Origin: DATBLE01 sp046732255
GTDB taxonomy: Bacteria > Actinomycetota > Thermoleophilia > Gaiellales > Gaiellaceae
DNA length: 50,656 nucleotides
Assembly (NCBI GenBank): GCA_046732255.1
Contig: JBKPMR010000007.1
Coordinates: 1-50,656 of the forward strand
Direction: 5' to 3'
Each line of letters begins with the position of its first letter. The stretch's first letter is position 1. The notes under the pieces are model-generated. The model was not told the origin of the DNA and searched no databases. It was given only the letters and a program-made list of their open reading frames with translations. The position numbers and the translations under genes were made by a program. This document shows, piece after piece, positions 39,193 through 47,089 of the stretch.

Positions 39193-40710
39193 CTACTCCC
39201 ACTCGATCGTCGCGGGCGGTTTTGACGAGAGATCCAGCGCGACGCGGTTCACGGCCGAGATCTCGTTCGTCATCCGGCTGGAGATCGTCTCCAGGAGGTC
39301 GTACGGCAAGCGTGCCCAGTCGGCGGTCATCGCGTCCTCCGAGGTGACCGCACGGATGACGATCGGATAGCCGTAGGTGCGCTCGTCGCCCTGGACTCCT
39401 ACCGAGCGGATCGCAGGCAGGACCGCGAAGCACTGCCAGAGCTCGCGGTAGAGGCCAGCGCGGCGCACCTCGTCCAGCAGGATCGCGTCGGCCTCGCGCA
39501 GGATCTCGAGCCGCTCGCGCGTGACCTCGCCGATGATCCGGATCGCGAGACCCGGCCCGGGGAACGGATGCCGCCAGACCATCGCCTCGGGCAATCCCAG
39601 CTCCTCCCCCACCCGCCGCACCTCGTCCTTGAACAGCGACCGCAGCGGCTCGACAAGCTCCATCGTCATGTCGTCCGGGAGCCCGCCGACGTTGTGGTGG
39701 GACTTGATCTTGGCGGCGACGCCCTCGGTCCCACCCGACTCGATCACGTCCGAGTAGAGCGTCCCCTGGACGAGGAAGGGCGTGCGGCCGAGCCGCTCGG
39801 CCTCCGCCTCGAAGACGCGGATGAACTCCTCGCCGACAATCCGGCGCTTCTCCTCCGGCTCGGTGATGCCTTCGAGCCGGGCAAGGAACCGTGTCGAGGC
39901 ATCGACGTGCACCAGCGGGACGTGGAAGTGACCCTCGAACGTCTCGACCACCTGCGCCGCCTCGTCCTTGCGGAGCAGGCCGTGGTCGACGAAGACGCAG
40001 GTGAGCTGGTCGCCGACCGCCTTGTGCACGAGCAGCGCGGCGACGGCCGAGTCGACGCCGCCGGAGAGTCCGCAGACGACACGCTCGTGCCCAACCTGTG
40101 CGCGGATCCGCTCGACCTGCTCCTCGATCACCGCCGCGGGCGTCCAGGTCGGGCGCGCGCCGGCGATGCCGTAGAGGAAGTTCTTCAGGATCTCCTGGCC
40201 GTGCGGCGTGTGCACGACCTCCGGGTGGAACTGGACGCCGTAGAGGCCGCGCTCCGGCGCCTCGAAGGCGGCGATCGGCGTCGAGTCCGAGCCGCCCGTC
40301 ACGGTCGCACCCTCCGGGGGTGCAGTGACCGAATCGCGGTGGCTCATCCACCCCGTCTGTTCCTCGGGCAGGCTGTCGCCTAGTGCTCCGCGCAAGCGGA
40401 GCACGGCCCTGCCGAACTCGGAGACCCCGGTACGTTCAACCCGGCCGCCGAGGTCCTGCGCCATCAGCTGCATCCCGTAGCAGATGCCGAGCACCGGCAC
40501 GCCCAGCTCGTAGATGCCGGGATCGACGCTCGGGGCATCGTCGGCGTAGACCGAGGCCGGGCCGCCGCTGAGGATCAGCGCGGCCGGGTTCCGCGCACGC
40601 AGCGCGACCGCCGACGAACGGTGACCGACCAGTTCCGAGTAAACCCGTGCCTCGCGCACGCGCCGGGCGATCAGCTGGGAGTACTGACCTCCGAGGTCGA
40701 CGACGAGCAC
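39193..40710 (-). CDS. guaA: GMP synthase (glutamine-hydrolysing)
   Basis: A 505-residue enzyme that aminates XMP to GMP. The class I glutamine amidotransferase has its nucleophile Cys in GICYGMQLMAQDLGG and His in QFHPEVVHT; the ATP pyrophosphatase P-loop is LSGGVDSAVAA; the dimerisation domain ends VNRVALDLSSKPPATIEWE. GTG at 40710 leaves the usual very short lead before VVDLGGQYSQLIARR. It stands 46 nt after guaB on the same strand, so the two steps from IMP to GMP are adjacent. Confidence 0.97.
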   Translation of the reverse strand: MLVVDLGGQYSQLIARRVREARVYSELVGHRSSAVALRARNPAALILSGGPASVYADDAPSVDPGIYELGVPVLGICYGMQLMAQDLGGRVERTGVSEFGRAVLRLRGALGDSLPEEQTGWMSHRDSVTAPPEGATVTGGSDSTPIAAFEAPERGLYGVQFHPEVVHTPHGQEILKNFLYGIAGARPTWTPAAVIEEQVERIRAQVGHERVVCGLSGGVDSAVAALLVHKAVGDQLTCVFVDHGLLRKDEAAQVVETFEGHFHVPLVHVDASTRFLARLEGITEPEEKRRIVGEEFIRVFEAEAERLGRTPFLVQGTLYSDVIESGGTEGVAAKIKSHHNVGGLPDDMTMELVEPLRSLFKDEVRRVGEELGLPEAMVWRHPFPGPGLAIRIIGEVTRERLEILREADAILLDEVRRAGLYRELWQCFAVLPAIRSVGVQGDERTYGYPIVIRAVTSEDAMTADWARLPYDLLETISSRMTNEISAVNRVALDLSSKPPATIEWE

Positions 40711-40756
40711 GGTACGCTCCTCCGCAGCGGGCTCCGGAGCGGGTAGCCGAACGACC

Positions 40757-42268
40757 TCAGCGCCGATAGTTGGGCGCCTCCTTGGTGATCGTCATGTCGT
40801 GCGGGTGGCTCTCCTGCAGACCGGCAGGCGAGATCCGCACGAAGCGCGTCCGCTCCTTCATCTCCTCGATCGTCGCGGCGCCGCAGTAGCCCATCGACTG
40901 GCGCAGGCCGCCGACGAGCTGGTGCAGCACGGCCTGGACCGGTCCCTTGTAGGGGACGCGCCCCTCGATTCCCTCCGGGACGAGCTTGTCGACGTCCTCG
41001 ACGTCGCCCTGGAAATACCGGTCTTTCGAGAACGAGCGCGCCTTCATCGCTCCGAGCGAGCCCATGCCGCGGTACTCCTTGTAGCGCTCGCCCTGTACGA
41101 GAATCACGTCGCCCGGCGCCTCGTCGGTGCCGGCGAGCACTGAGCCGAGCATCACGCAGTCGGCGCCGGCCGCGATCGCCTTCGCGACGTCACCGGAGTT
41201 GCGGATACCGCCGTCGGCGATCACCGGCACGCCCTCGGCCGCGCAGACGCGGGCACAGTCGTAGACGGCCGTCACCTGCGGGACGCCCACGCCGGCGACC
41301 ACTCTCGTCGTGCACGCGGCGCCCGGACCCTGCCCCACCTTCACCCCGTCGACGCCGGCGGCGACGAGCGCCTCCGCGCCGTCGGCGGTCGAGACGTTGC
41401 CGGCGACGAGCTGAACGTCGAGGCTGCGCAGCCGCCGCGCCATCTCCAGCACGCCCGTCGAGTGCCCGTGGGCGGTGTCGAGGACGAGCAGGTCGACGCC
41501 GGCCGCGACCAGCGCCTCGGCACGCTCGACGGCGTCGGGCCCCACGCCGACCGCAGCGCCGACGCGGAGGCGGCCCTGCCCGTCTTTGGTCGCGTCCGGG
41601 TACTCGATCCGCTTCGAGATGTCCTTCACCGTGATCAGGCCTCGCAGCCGTCCGTCGGCATCGACGACGGGGAGCTTCTCGACCTTGTTCCGGTGGAGGA
41701 TCCGCTCCGCTTCCTCGAGCGTCGTCCCGACCGGGGCGGTGACCAGGTCACGGCTGGTCATCAGGTCGCTCACCGGCCGCGTCGTATCGTTCTCGAAGCG
41801 AAGGTCGCGGTTGGTCAGGATCCCGACGAGGATCCCGTCGGCGTCGGTGATCGGGACGCCGGAGATCCGGTAGCGCGCCATCAGCGCGAGCGCCTCGGAG
41901 ACGCGGGCCTCGGGCGCGAGGGTGACCGGCTCGACGATCATGCCGGCCTCGGACCGCTTGACCTTGTCCACCTCGGCGACCTGATCCTCAATCGAGAGAT
42001 TGCGGTGGACGATGCCGATGCCGCCGGTGCGGGCGAGCGCGATCGCGAGCCGCGCCTCGGTGACGGTGTCCATCGCCGCCGAGACGACCGGGATCGCGAG
42101 CTCGAGCTCGCGCGTCAGCTTCGTCCGCGTGGAGACGTCGTTCGGGAGCACCTCAGAGGAGGCCGGCACCAGCAGGACGTCGTCGAAGGCCAGTCCCTCA
42201 AGGGCGAACTTGTCCTCGAGCGCAAGGAGCCGCTCGACCTCGATCCGTCCTAGCTCCAGCCCTTCCAA
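40757..42268 (-). CDS. guaB: Inosine-5'-monophosphate dehydrogenase
   Basis: A TIM-barrel enzyme oxidising IMP to XMP, about 503 residues. It starts with LEGLAFDDVLLVP and has two CBS domains inserted near residues 95-215 (ISGVPITDADGILVGILTNR; VEKLPVVDADGRLRGLITVK). The catalytic Cys loop is GQGPGAACTTRVVAGVG and the flap contains KEYRGMGSLGAM. TTG at 42268 was chosen as the start; no GTG/ATG lies close to the conserved beginning. The upstream frame belongs to element U3. Confidence 0.94.
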   Translation of the reverse strand: MEGLELGRIEVERLLALEDKFALEGLAFDDVLLVPASSEVLPNDVSTRTKLTRELELAIPVVSAAMDTVTEARLAIALARTGGIGIVHRNLSIEDQVAEVDKVKRSEAGMIVEPVTLAPEARVSEALALMARYRISGVPITDADGILVGILTNRDLRFENDTTRPVSDLMTSRDLVTAPVGTTLEEAERILHRNKVEKLPVVDADGRLRGLITVKDISKRIEYPDATKDGQGRLRVGAAVGVGPDAVERAEALVAAGVDLLVLDTAHGHSTGVLEMARRLRSLDVQLVAGNVSTADGAEALVAAGVDGVKVGQGPGAACTTRVVAGVGVPQVTAVYDCARVCAAEGVPVIADGGIRNSGDVAKAIAAGADCVMLGSVLAGTDEAPGDVILVQGERYKEYRGMGSLGAMKARSFSKDRYFQGDVEDVDKLVPEGIEGRVPYKGPVQAVLHQLVGGLRQSMGYCGAATIEEMKERTRFVRISPAGLQESHPHDMTITKEAPNYRR

Positions 42269-42325
42269 GGAGAACAGCTTACCGTGGCCCCCGGCCGACC
42301 TCCTTGGTCGCAGTCGGCAGGAGGA

Positions 42326-42469
42326 TTTTCGTCGCCGCGGCCGACATGCGCGGCTGCGGCTCACAACGGTCACTGAGGTGCGAGCGTTCTTTGGGAAGGG
42401 GGCACGCGGGGGAAACCGGCTGTTTCCCCCGCGCGAGCGAGGAGCGCGGCCGCAGGCCGCGGCGACCGT
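42326..42469 (-). repeat. Post-stop hairpin repeat, copy U3 (after the pfkB gene)
   Basis: On the reverse strand it starts after the pfkB TAA: ACGGTCGC, hairpin CGCGGCC-TGC-GGCCGCG (42461-42445), CTCCTCGCTCG, then CGCGGGGGAAAC (42433-42422), 5-nt loop, GTTTCCCCCGCG (42416-42405), then CCCCCTTC (42402-42395). The third block ends ACGAAAA at 42326. The distance from CCCCCTTC to the end of the third block is 69 nt, exactly as in U2. Confidence 0.83.
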
Positions 42470-43423
42470 TTAGACGCCGACGTGCTCCAGTTCGCCCACC
42501 TCGACGTCTGGGCGGAGCCGCGCCCCCTCCTTGGGGTCGAAGCGGCCGGCACCCACCTCGAGGGTCGAGGCCGCCCCGGCCGCGACAGCCTCCGTCAGCG
42601 CCTCCTCGGCAGAGCGCCCGGCGGCGAGGGAGGCAATGTACGCGGCGAGGAGCACGTCTCCGCTGCCGACGCTCGAGACAGCGTCGACCAGCGGCGCGGT
42701 CGCCCGATACCGGCGCGTCTTCCGGCCTTCGCGGACACGGGCGAAGCAACCGCTCTCGTTCGTGATCAGGACGTTCCGCGCGCCGAGCTCGGCGATGTGC
42801 TCGAGGGCGAGAGCGAAATCCTGGCGCTCGTAGAACTCCTGGCCGACGAGCGCCTCCGCCTCGCGCTGATTCGGCGAGACGAGGAACGGCTCGGCTTCGA
42901 GGCCGTGGCGCAGCGGCTCGGCCTCGGTGTCGAGCACTGTCGGCACCTGCCGCCGGCTGAGCTCGCGAACGAGCTCGGCGTAGAACCCCTGGTCGACGCC
43001 GCGCGGGAGCGACCCGGCCACGACGACGAAGTCGGCCCCATTCGAGAGGTAGTGGAGCTTGTCGAGCAGCATCTGGAGCTCGTCGGGGTCGACGTGCGGC
43101 CCCCACTCGTTGATCTCCGTGTACGTACCGCCCGTCGGGTCGACGACGGCCGTCGACGTCCGCGACTCGCCGGCGATCCGGACGAAGTCGTTGAGGATCG
43201 CCTCGCCGGTCAGCTCCTCGATGATCCGCGTCCCGGTCCGGCCACCGGCGAGGCCGGTCGCGACGACGGGAACCTCCATCCGTTTCAGCGCACGGGCGAC
43301 GTTGATCCCCTTCCCGCCGGCAAGCGTCAGCCCGTCGGTGGCGCGGTGGCGATGGCCGAGCTGGAAGTTCGGCACGTTCAGCGTGCGGTCGATCGCGGCG
43401 TTAAGGGTGACGGTGACGATCAT
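42470..43423 (-). CDS. PfkB-family sugar kinase, 1-phosphofructokinase-like
   Basis: A 317-residue ribokinase-fold kinase. The start VTLNAAIDRTLNV and GGKGINVARALKRM are the hallmarks of the 1-phosphofructokinase/tagatose-6-P kinase subgroup; SPNQREAEALVG and the ATP-site/anion-hole GSGDVLLAAY (usually GAGD) follow. Most likely substrate is fructose-1-phosphate or a similar phospho-sugar. No PTS fructose transporter gene is nearby. ATG at 43423, 4 nt after the dacA stop. Confidence 0.88.
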   Translation of the reverse strand: MIVTVTLNAAIDRTLNVPNFQLGHRHRATDGLTLAGGKGINVARALKRMEVPVVATGLAGGRTGTRIIEELTGEAILNDFVRIAGESRTSTAVVDPTGGTYTEINEWGPHVDPDELQMLLDKLHYLSNGADFVVVAGSLPRGVDQGFYAELVRELSRRQVPTVLDTEAEPLRHGLEAEPFLVSPNQREAEALVGQEFYERQDFALALEHIAELGARNVLITNESGCFARVREGRKTRRYRATAPLVDAVSSVGSGDVLLAAYIASLAAGRSAEEALTEAVAAGAASTLEVGAGRFDPKEGARLRPDVEVGELEHVGV

Positions 43424-43427
43424 GGGC

Positions 43428-44546
43428 TCACGAGAACCAGTTTCCGACGTGGTGCAGCGTCCGGCCGGTGTACCAACCGACCCGCCCGAAGAGTCCCGGC
43501 TTCGCGATCGAGCGCTCGGCGACGAGCGGGCTGGCCGCGACCACCTTCCGTCCGGCGTACACCCGCACCTCGCCCAGCGTCTGCCCCTTCGAGACCGGCA
43601 GCGAGACGACCGTCGGCACGACGACGCGCTCGACGAGCGGCCGGTCGACGCGGACGATCCGCTTCGTGGGACGCGCGGCGACCAACGCGAGGGCGTCCTT
43701 CCCGTACGGCGCACGCGCGGTCGCGTAGACCCGCCCGACCGTGATCGGGTGCACCGTGCGGTACCGCGTCAGGCCCCAGGTCAACAGCGCGGCGAGATCG
43801 GCGTTGCGCGTGTCGCGGGCGGGACTACCGAGGATCGTGGCGTACACGGTCACTCCGTGCGAGCGAGCGGCGGCGACCTCCGACCAGCCGGCGGCCGACG
43901 TGTGCCCGGTCTTGACCCCGAAGAGTCCCGGGTACGAGCCGAGCAGGTCGTTCCAGGTCGACAGTGTCCGGCCGCCGGAGATCTCAGCCGTCTGCTCGTC
44001 GACGATCTCCCGGATCACGCGGTTCTTCATCGCGATCCGGGCGAGGCGGGTGACGTCGTGAGCGCTCGAGTAGTGGCCGGGGGCGTCGAGCCCGTCCGGG
44101 TTGGCGAAATGGGTGTCGCTCAGCCCGAGCCGCTGCGCCTCCGCGTTCATCATCGCCACGAACGCGGACTGGCTCCCGCCGACGTACTCCGCGAGCGCGA
44201 CGGCGGCGTCGTTCGCGCTCTGGATCAGCGCCGCCTCGACCAGCTCGCGCACGGTCAGCTGGTCGCCCTTCCGGAGGTAGATCGACGACTCGCCGACAGC
44301 AGCAGCCTGGCGGCTGACCGTGACCACGTCGTCCAGGCTCGCGTGTTGAAGCGCGACGAGGACCGTCATCAGCTTTGTGATGCTCGCCATCGGCAGACGC
44401 TCGCGGTCCTGGTATTGCGCGAGGACCTCGCCGGTCACGCCGTTCTGAACCAGATAGGCCCGGGCGGAGACCTCCGGCACGCCCGCGAGCGCCGAGGGGG
44501 CGGCGAAGAGGAGGACGGCCGCGAGGATCGCCAGCCGGATTCTCAC
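43428..44546 (-). CDS. D-alanyl-D-alanine carboxypeptidase (S11, DacA/PBP5-like)
   Basis: A 372-residue penicillin-binding protein with a signal peptide (LAILAAVLLFAAPSALA). The S11 active site has SxxK as Ser55-Ile-Thr-Lys58 (MASITKLM), SxN as QSAND, and KTG as FGVKTGHTSAAG. A C-terminal beta domain (residues about 270-345) and an amphipathic end (FGRVGWYTGRTLHHVGNW) suggest attachment to the outer face of the membrane. It removes terminal D-Ala from peptidoglycan pentapeptides. GTG at 44546; LysM gene lies upstream in the same direction. Confidence 0.93.
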   Translation of the reverse strand: MRIRLAILAAVLLFAAPSALAGVPEVSARAYLVQNGVTGEVLAQYQDRERLPMASITKLMTVLVALQHASLDDVVTVSRQAAAVGESSIYLRKGDQLTVRELVEAALIQSANDAAVALAEYVGGSQSAFVAMMNAEAQRLGLSDTHFANPDGLDAPGHYSSAHDVTRLARIAMKNRVIREIVDEQTAEISGGRTLSTWNDLLGSYPGLFGVKTGHTSAAGWSEVAAARSHGVTVYATILGSPARDTRNADLAALLTWGLTRYRTVHPITVGRVYATARAPYGKDALALVAARPTKRIVRVDRPLVERVVVPTVVSLPVSKGQTLGEVRVYAGRKVVAASPLVAERSIAKPGLFGRVGWYTGRTLHHVGNWFS

Positions 44547-44562
44547 GGCGGGCAGCGTAGCT

Positions 44563-44949
44563 TTACGGGACCCGCAGCCGCTCCCCCGGCCTGAGCGCAG
44601 TCGGCTCGACGCCGGGGTTCAGACGAAGGAGCACGGCGACGGTGGTCCCCAGCTGCGACGAAATGGCGCCGAGCGTGTCACCGCTCTGAATCACGTACCA
44701 GCGCTTCGGTCTCGCCGTCTTGGGCCGTCCGACCGTCGCGGGACGTGTCCTCGCAACCGTCGGGGTGGACTTGGCGGCGGAACCGTCGGACCGAAGAACC
44801 GGCCGGATCGCCAGCACGATCCCGGTAACCGCGAGCAAGAAGACGGCCGGCGCGAGGTAGCGCGCCCACGTGCTCCGCCCCGCAGCGCGACCCGGCCACG
44901 TCGGCCGACGCGTCCGAGATTTGACGTCTACCAGCCCGAGACGGCCCAC
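44563..44949 (-). CDS. Membrane-anchored LysM-domain protein
   Basis: A 128-residue protein: basic cytoplasmic tail, one helix (YLAPAVFLLAVTGIVLAI), a Thr/Pro/Arg-rich linker, and one C-terminal LysM module (RWYVIQSGDTLGAISSQLGT to PGERLRVP). It would bind peptidoglycan outside the membrane, in keeping with dacA directly downstream. GTG at 44949 lies 22 nt inside the end of pyrF, suggesting coupled translation. Confidence 0.88.
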   Translation of the reverse strand: MGRLGLVDVKSRTRRPTWPGRAAGRSTWARYLAPAVFLLAVTGIVLAIRPVLRSDGSAAKSTPTVARTRPATVGRPKTARPKRWYVIQSGDTLGAISSQLGTTVAVLLRLNPGVEPTALRPGERLRVP

Positions 44950-45845
44950 ACCTCGTGATTCAGCCTGGCGGCTTCCGCTCCTGCGGCGGCCCGCCAGTCG
45001 TCGTGTCCGCCTCTGAACGCGTACAGGACGGAGCGCGAGGCGACGACGAGCGCGCTGGCGGGGCCGCTGGTGAAAGCGCGGGCGATGTCCGCCGGGGTCG
45101 CGCCCTGTGCACCGACTCCCGGCAGGAGCAGGATCGCCTGCGGCAGAAGCCTTCGTGCCTCGGCGATCGCGCGCGGGTACGTCGCGCCGACGACGGCGCC
45201 GACATTGGAGAGGCCGCAGTCGGCGACGAGCTCCTCACCGAGCTCGTGGACGAGCAGCGCAACCTGCTGCCAGAGCGGACGGCCATCGGACAGCGTGAGG
45301 TCCTGCACGTCGACCGAGCCCGCATTCGACGTCTTGACCAGGCAGAAGAGCCCTCCGCCCCCGCGCCGGCAGGCGGCAACGAACGGCTCGAGCGAGTCAC
45401 GGCCGAGGTACGTGTTGACCGTAAGGGCGTCTGCGATCGGCGCGCCGTCGGCGCGCGGCTCGAGATACGCGTCGGCGTACGCCCGAGCGGTGGAGCCGAT
45501 GTCGCCCCGCTTGCCGTCCACGATCACCAGCAGTCCGGCGGAGCGGGCGTAGCGAGATACCCGCTCGAATGCAGCGATTCCGTCGGCCCCAAGGGCTTCG
45601 AAGAAGGCGAGCTGTGGCTTGACCGCGACGCAGTAGGAAGCAACCGCGTCGATGATCCCGCAGCAGAAACGCGCCGTCGCCTCAGCCGCAGCAGGGCGGC
45701 CGACGTGGGCGTCACCGCGGAGCTCGAGCGGAAGGAGATCGAGGCGGGGGTCGAGGCCCACGACCAACTGGCTGCGCCGCTCGGAGACCGCGTTCGCCAG
45801 CCGGTCGGCGAAGGTCGTGGTCGCTACCGCAGCACCCGATTCCAT
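44928..45845 (-). CDS. pyrF: Orotidine-5'-phosphate decarboxylase (type 2)
   Basis: A 305-residue decarboxylase producing UMP. It is the longer type 2 form common in actinobacteria, with VVGLDPRLDLLP, VKPQLAFFEALG, the catalytic VIVDGKRGDIGSTARAY and LLPGVGAQGATPADI. ATG at 45845. A strong hairpin 17 nt upstream separates it from HU, so it probably has its own promoter or relies on partial read-through. Together with pyrE at 46.3 kb it makes the last two steps of UMP synthesis. Confidence 0.95.
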   Translation of the reverse strand: MESGAAVATTTFADRLANAVSERRSQLVVGLDPRLDLLPLELRGDAHVGRPAAAEATARFCCGIIDAVASYCVAVKPQLAFFEALGADGIAAFERVSRYARSAGLLVIVDGKRGDIGSTARAYADAYLEPRADGAPIADALTVNTYLGRDSLEPFVAACRRGGGGLFCLVKTSNAGSVDVQDLTLSDGRPLWQQVALLVHELGEELVADCGLSNVGAVVGATYPRAIAEARRLLPQAILLLPGVGAQGATPADIARAFTSGPASALVVASRSVLYAFRGGHDDWRAAAGAEAARLNHEVWAVSGW

Positions 45846-45861
45846 CGCCGTTCAGAGTAGA

Positions 45862-45898
45862 GGCTCGAAGGGCCGAGCGCTGCACGGCCCTTCGAGCC
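45862..45898 (-). terminator. Terminator-like hairpin between HU and pyrF
   Basis: GGCTCGAAGGGCCG at 45862-45875 pairs perfectly with CGGCCCTTCGAGCC at 45885-45898 over a 9-nt loop. It lies downstream of the HU gene and upstream of pyrF, both on the reverse strand. There is no T tract. Confidence 0.6.
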
Positions 45899-45936
45899 AA
45901 CAGAGCCCTCGGGTCGACTCGGAGGAGGTGCTTGTT

Positions 45937-46215
45937 CTAGCCCCGAACGGCCTGCTTCAGCCCGCTCCCCGCGGTGAACTTGGGAACGGTCGCCGCCGGA
46001 ATGTGCACCTTCTGACCTGGGTTCCGGGGGTTGACGCCCATCCGGGCCTTGCGCTCAGACGTGGCGAACTTGCCGAAACCGGTGAAATTGACCGAGTCGC
46101 GCCGCTTCAGCACGTCCGTGATCGTGTCGAGCACGGCCTCGACCGCCTTTCCTGCATCGCCGCGACTGAGACCGGTGCGGTCCGAGACGGCATTGACGAA
46201 GTCTTGCTTGGTCAC
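45937..46215 (-). CDS. HU-family nucleoid DNA-binding protein
   Basis: A 92-residue HU protein: MTKQDFVNAVSDRTGLS, the DTITDVLKRRDSVNFTGFGKF body, and the DNA-contacting arm with the conserved RMGVNPRNPGQKVHIPA (proline at the arm tip). It lacks the long Lys/Ala tail of mycobacterial HupB. GTG at 46215 has a strong purine-rich Shine-Dalgarno sequence (AGGAGGAGG) a few bases upstream, which indicates high expression. Confidence 0.96.
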   Translation of the reverse strand: MTKQDFVNAVSDRTGLSRGDAGKAVEAVLDTITDVLKRRDSVNFTGFGKFATSERKARMGVNPRNPGQKVHIPAATVPKFTAGSGLKQAVRG

Positions 46216-46304
46216 CTAGGTCCTCCTCCTCTGGACATGATGGAACACGGGGCGGAACCTACCACTCCGCGACATTCCGCTCAGCCATGCGGCTTTCCGG
46301 CACC

Positions 46305-46844
46305 CTACCGGGCCTGGGCAATGTCGACCGCCCGAAACAGCGGATACAGCCGCACCCCGAGGCGCGCGAGGGAGTCCACACCGCCCTCTTCCCGATCGAT
46401 AACGCAGATAGCCGTGCGGCATTCGAGTGCAGCTTGCCGTACCGCTCGGACGGCATCCGCGGCTGCACCGCCCGATGTGACGACATCCTCGACCAGGACG
46501 ACGCGCTCCCCCGGCTCGAACGCCCCCTCGATCCGATTCGCGGTGCCATACTCCTTCGCCTCGTCCCTCACGATCAGAAAGGGAAGTCGCGAGGCAAGCG
46601 ACGCCGCGGCCGCGAGCGTGACCGCACCCACCACCGGACAGGCGATCCGCCGTACGTCGGGATCGACCTCGGCGATCTTGGCCGCCAGCCGGGCGCCAAG
46701 CGCCTCCAGCAGGTCGGGCTGGGTCTCGAAGCGGAACTTGTCGAGGTAGTACGACGAGCGCTTGCCCGATCGGAGGAGAAAATCCCCTTCCAGGTAGGCA
46801 TGCTCGCGCATCGCCGCGAGCAGCGCGGTGTCGTCGAAGCTCAA
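46305..46844 (-). CDS. pyrE: Orotate phosphoribosyltransferase
   Basis: A 179-residue type I phosphoribosyltransferase joining orotate to PRPP. The PRPP motif is VVLVEDVVTSGGAA; LLRSGKRSSYYLDKF near the N-terminus and RDEAKEYGTANRIEG (catalytic loop) agree with PyrE. The TTG at 46844 overlaps the stop of the upstream small membrane protein (TTGA). An ATG at 46814 is an alternative. Repeat R4 starts 5 nt upstream of the TTG, so the translation-initiation region of pyrE is made of repeat sequence. Confidence 0.92.
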   Translation of the reverse strand: MSFDDTALLAAMREHAYLEGDFLLRSGKRSSYYLDKFRFETQPDLLEALGARLAAKIAEVDPDVRRIACPVVGAVTLAAAASLASRLPFLIVRDEAKEYGTANRIEGAFEPGERVVLVEDVVTSGGAAADAVRAVRQAALECRTAICVIDREEGGVDSLARLGVRLYPLFRAVDIAQAR

Positions 46845-47089
46845 GAAGCGGAACCGGGGACAGGTCTTTCAGACCTGTCCCTCTCTGTGCTCATCATCAC
46901 CGCGCGCCGGGCGAGCGGAAGCACAGTCGACGCCTCCGGCGAGCCGTCGCCGAGCGAGACCATCGAACCGTCCTCGAAGTAGACGTCGACCCGGTCGCGC
47001 CGCTTCGCGGAGCGCCGGCGGAACGCGACCGCGCCCGCAATCGAGCCCGCGACGAGGACGATCCCGGTCACGACCTTACGCCGAGGCAC
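46841..47089 (-). CDS. Small single-helix membrane protein ending in repeat R4
   Basis: An 82-residue protein with basic start PRRK, one helix (VVTGIVLVAGSIAGAVAF), an RRRSAKRRDR basic stretch and a short beta-like segment (VDVYFEDGSMVSLGDGS). The last 17 or so residues, MSTERDRSERPVPGSAS, and the stop region come from repeat R4. The original tail may have been replaced when the repeat arrived. GTG at 47089 lies 14 nt inside the roadblock gene. Function unknown. Confidence 0.6.
   Translation of the reverse strand: MPRRKVVTGIVLVAGSIAGAVAFRRRSAKRRDRVDVYFEDGSMVSLGDGSPEASTVLPLARRAVMMSTERDRSERPVPGSAS
46850..46896 (-). repeat. 47-nt palindromic repeat, copy R4
   Basis: On the reverse strand it runs TGATGAGCACAGAGAGG to CCCCGGTTCC. 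The hairpin is GGGACAGGTCT (complement of 46871-46881), 3-nt loop, AGACCTGTCCC (complement of 46857-46867). It lies in the sense direction at the 3' end of the small membrane-protein gene and immediately before the pyrE start. Confidence 0.88.

Noticed and set aside
5114..46896. R repeats as a CRISPR array
   Set aside because: Copies are dispersed over 40 kb in both orientations; there is no regular spacer and no cas gene.
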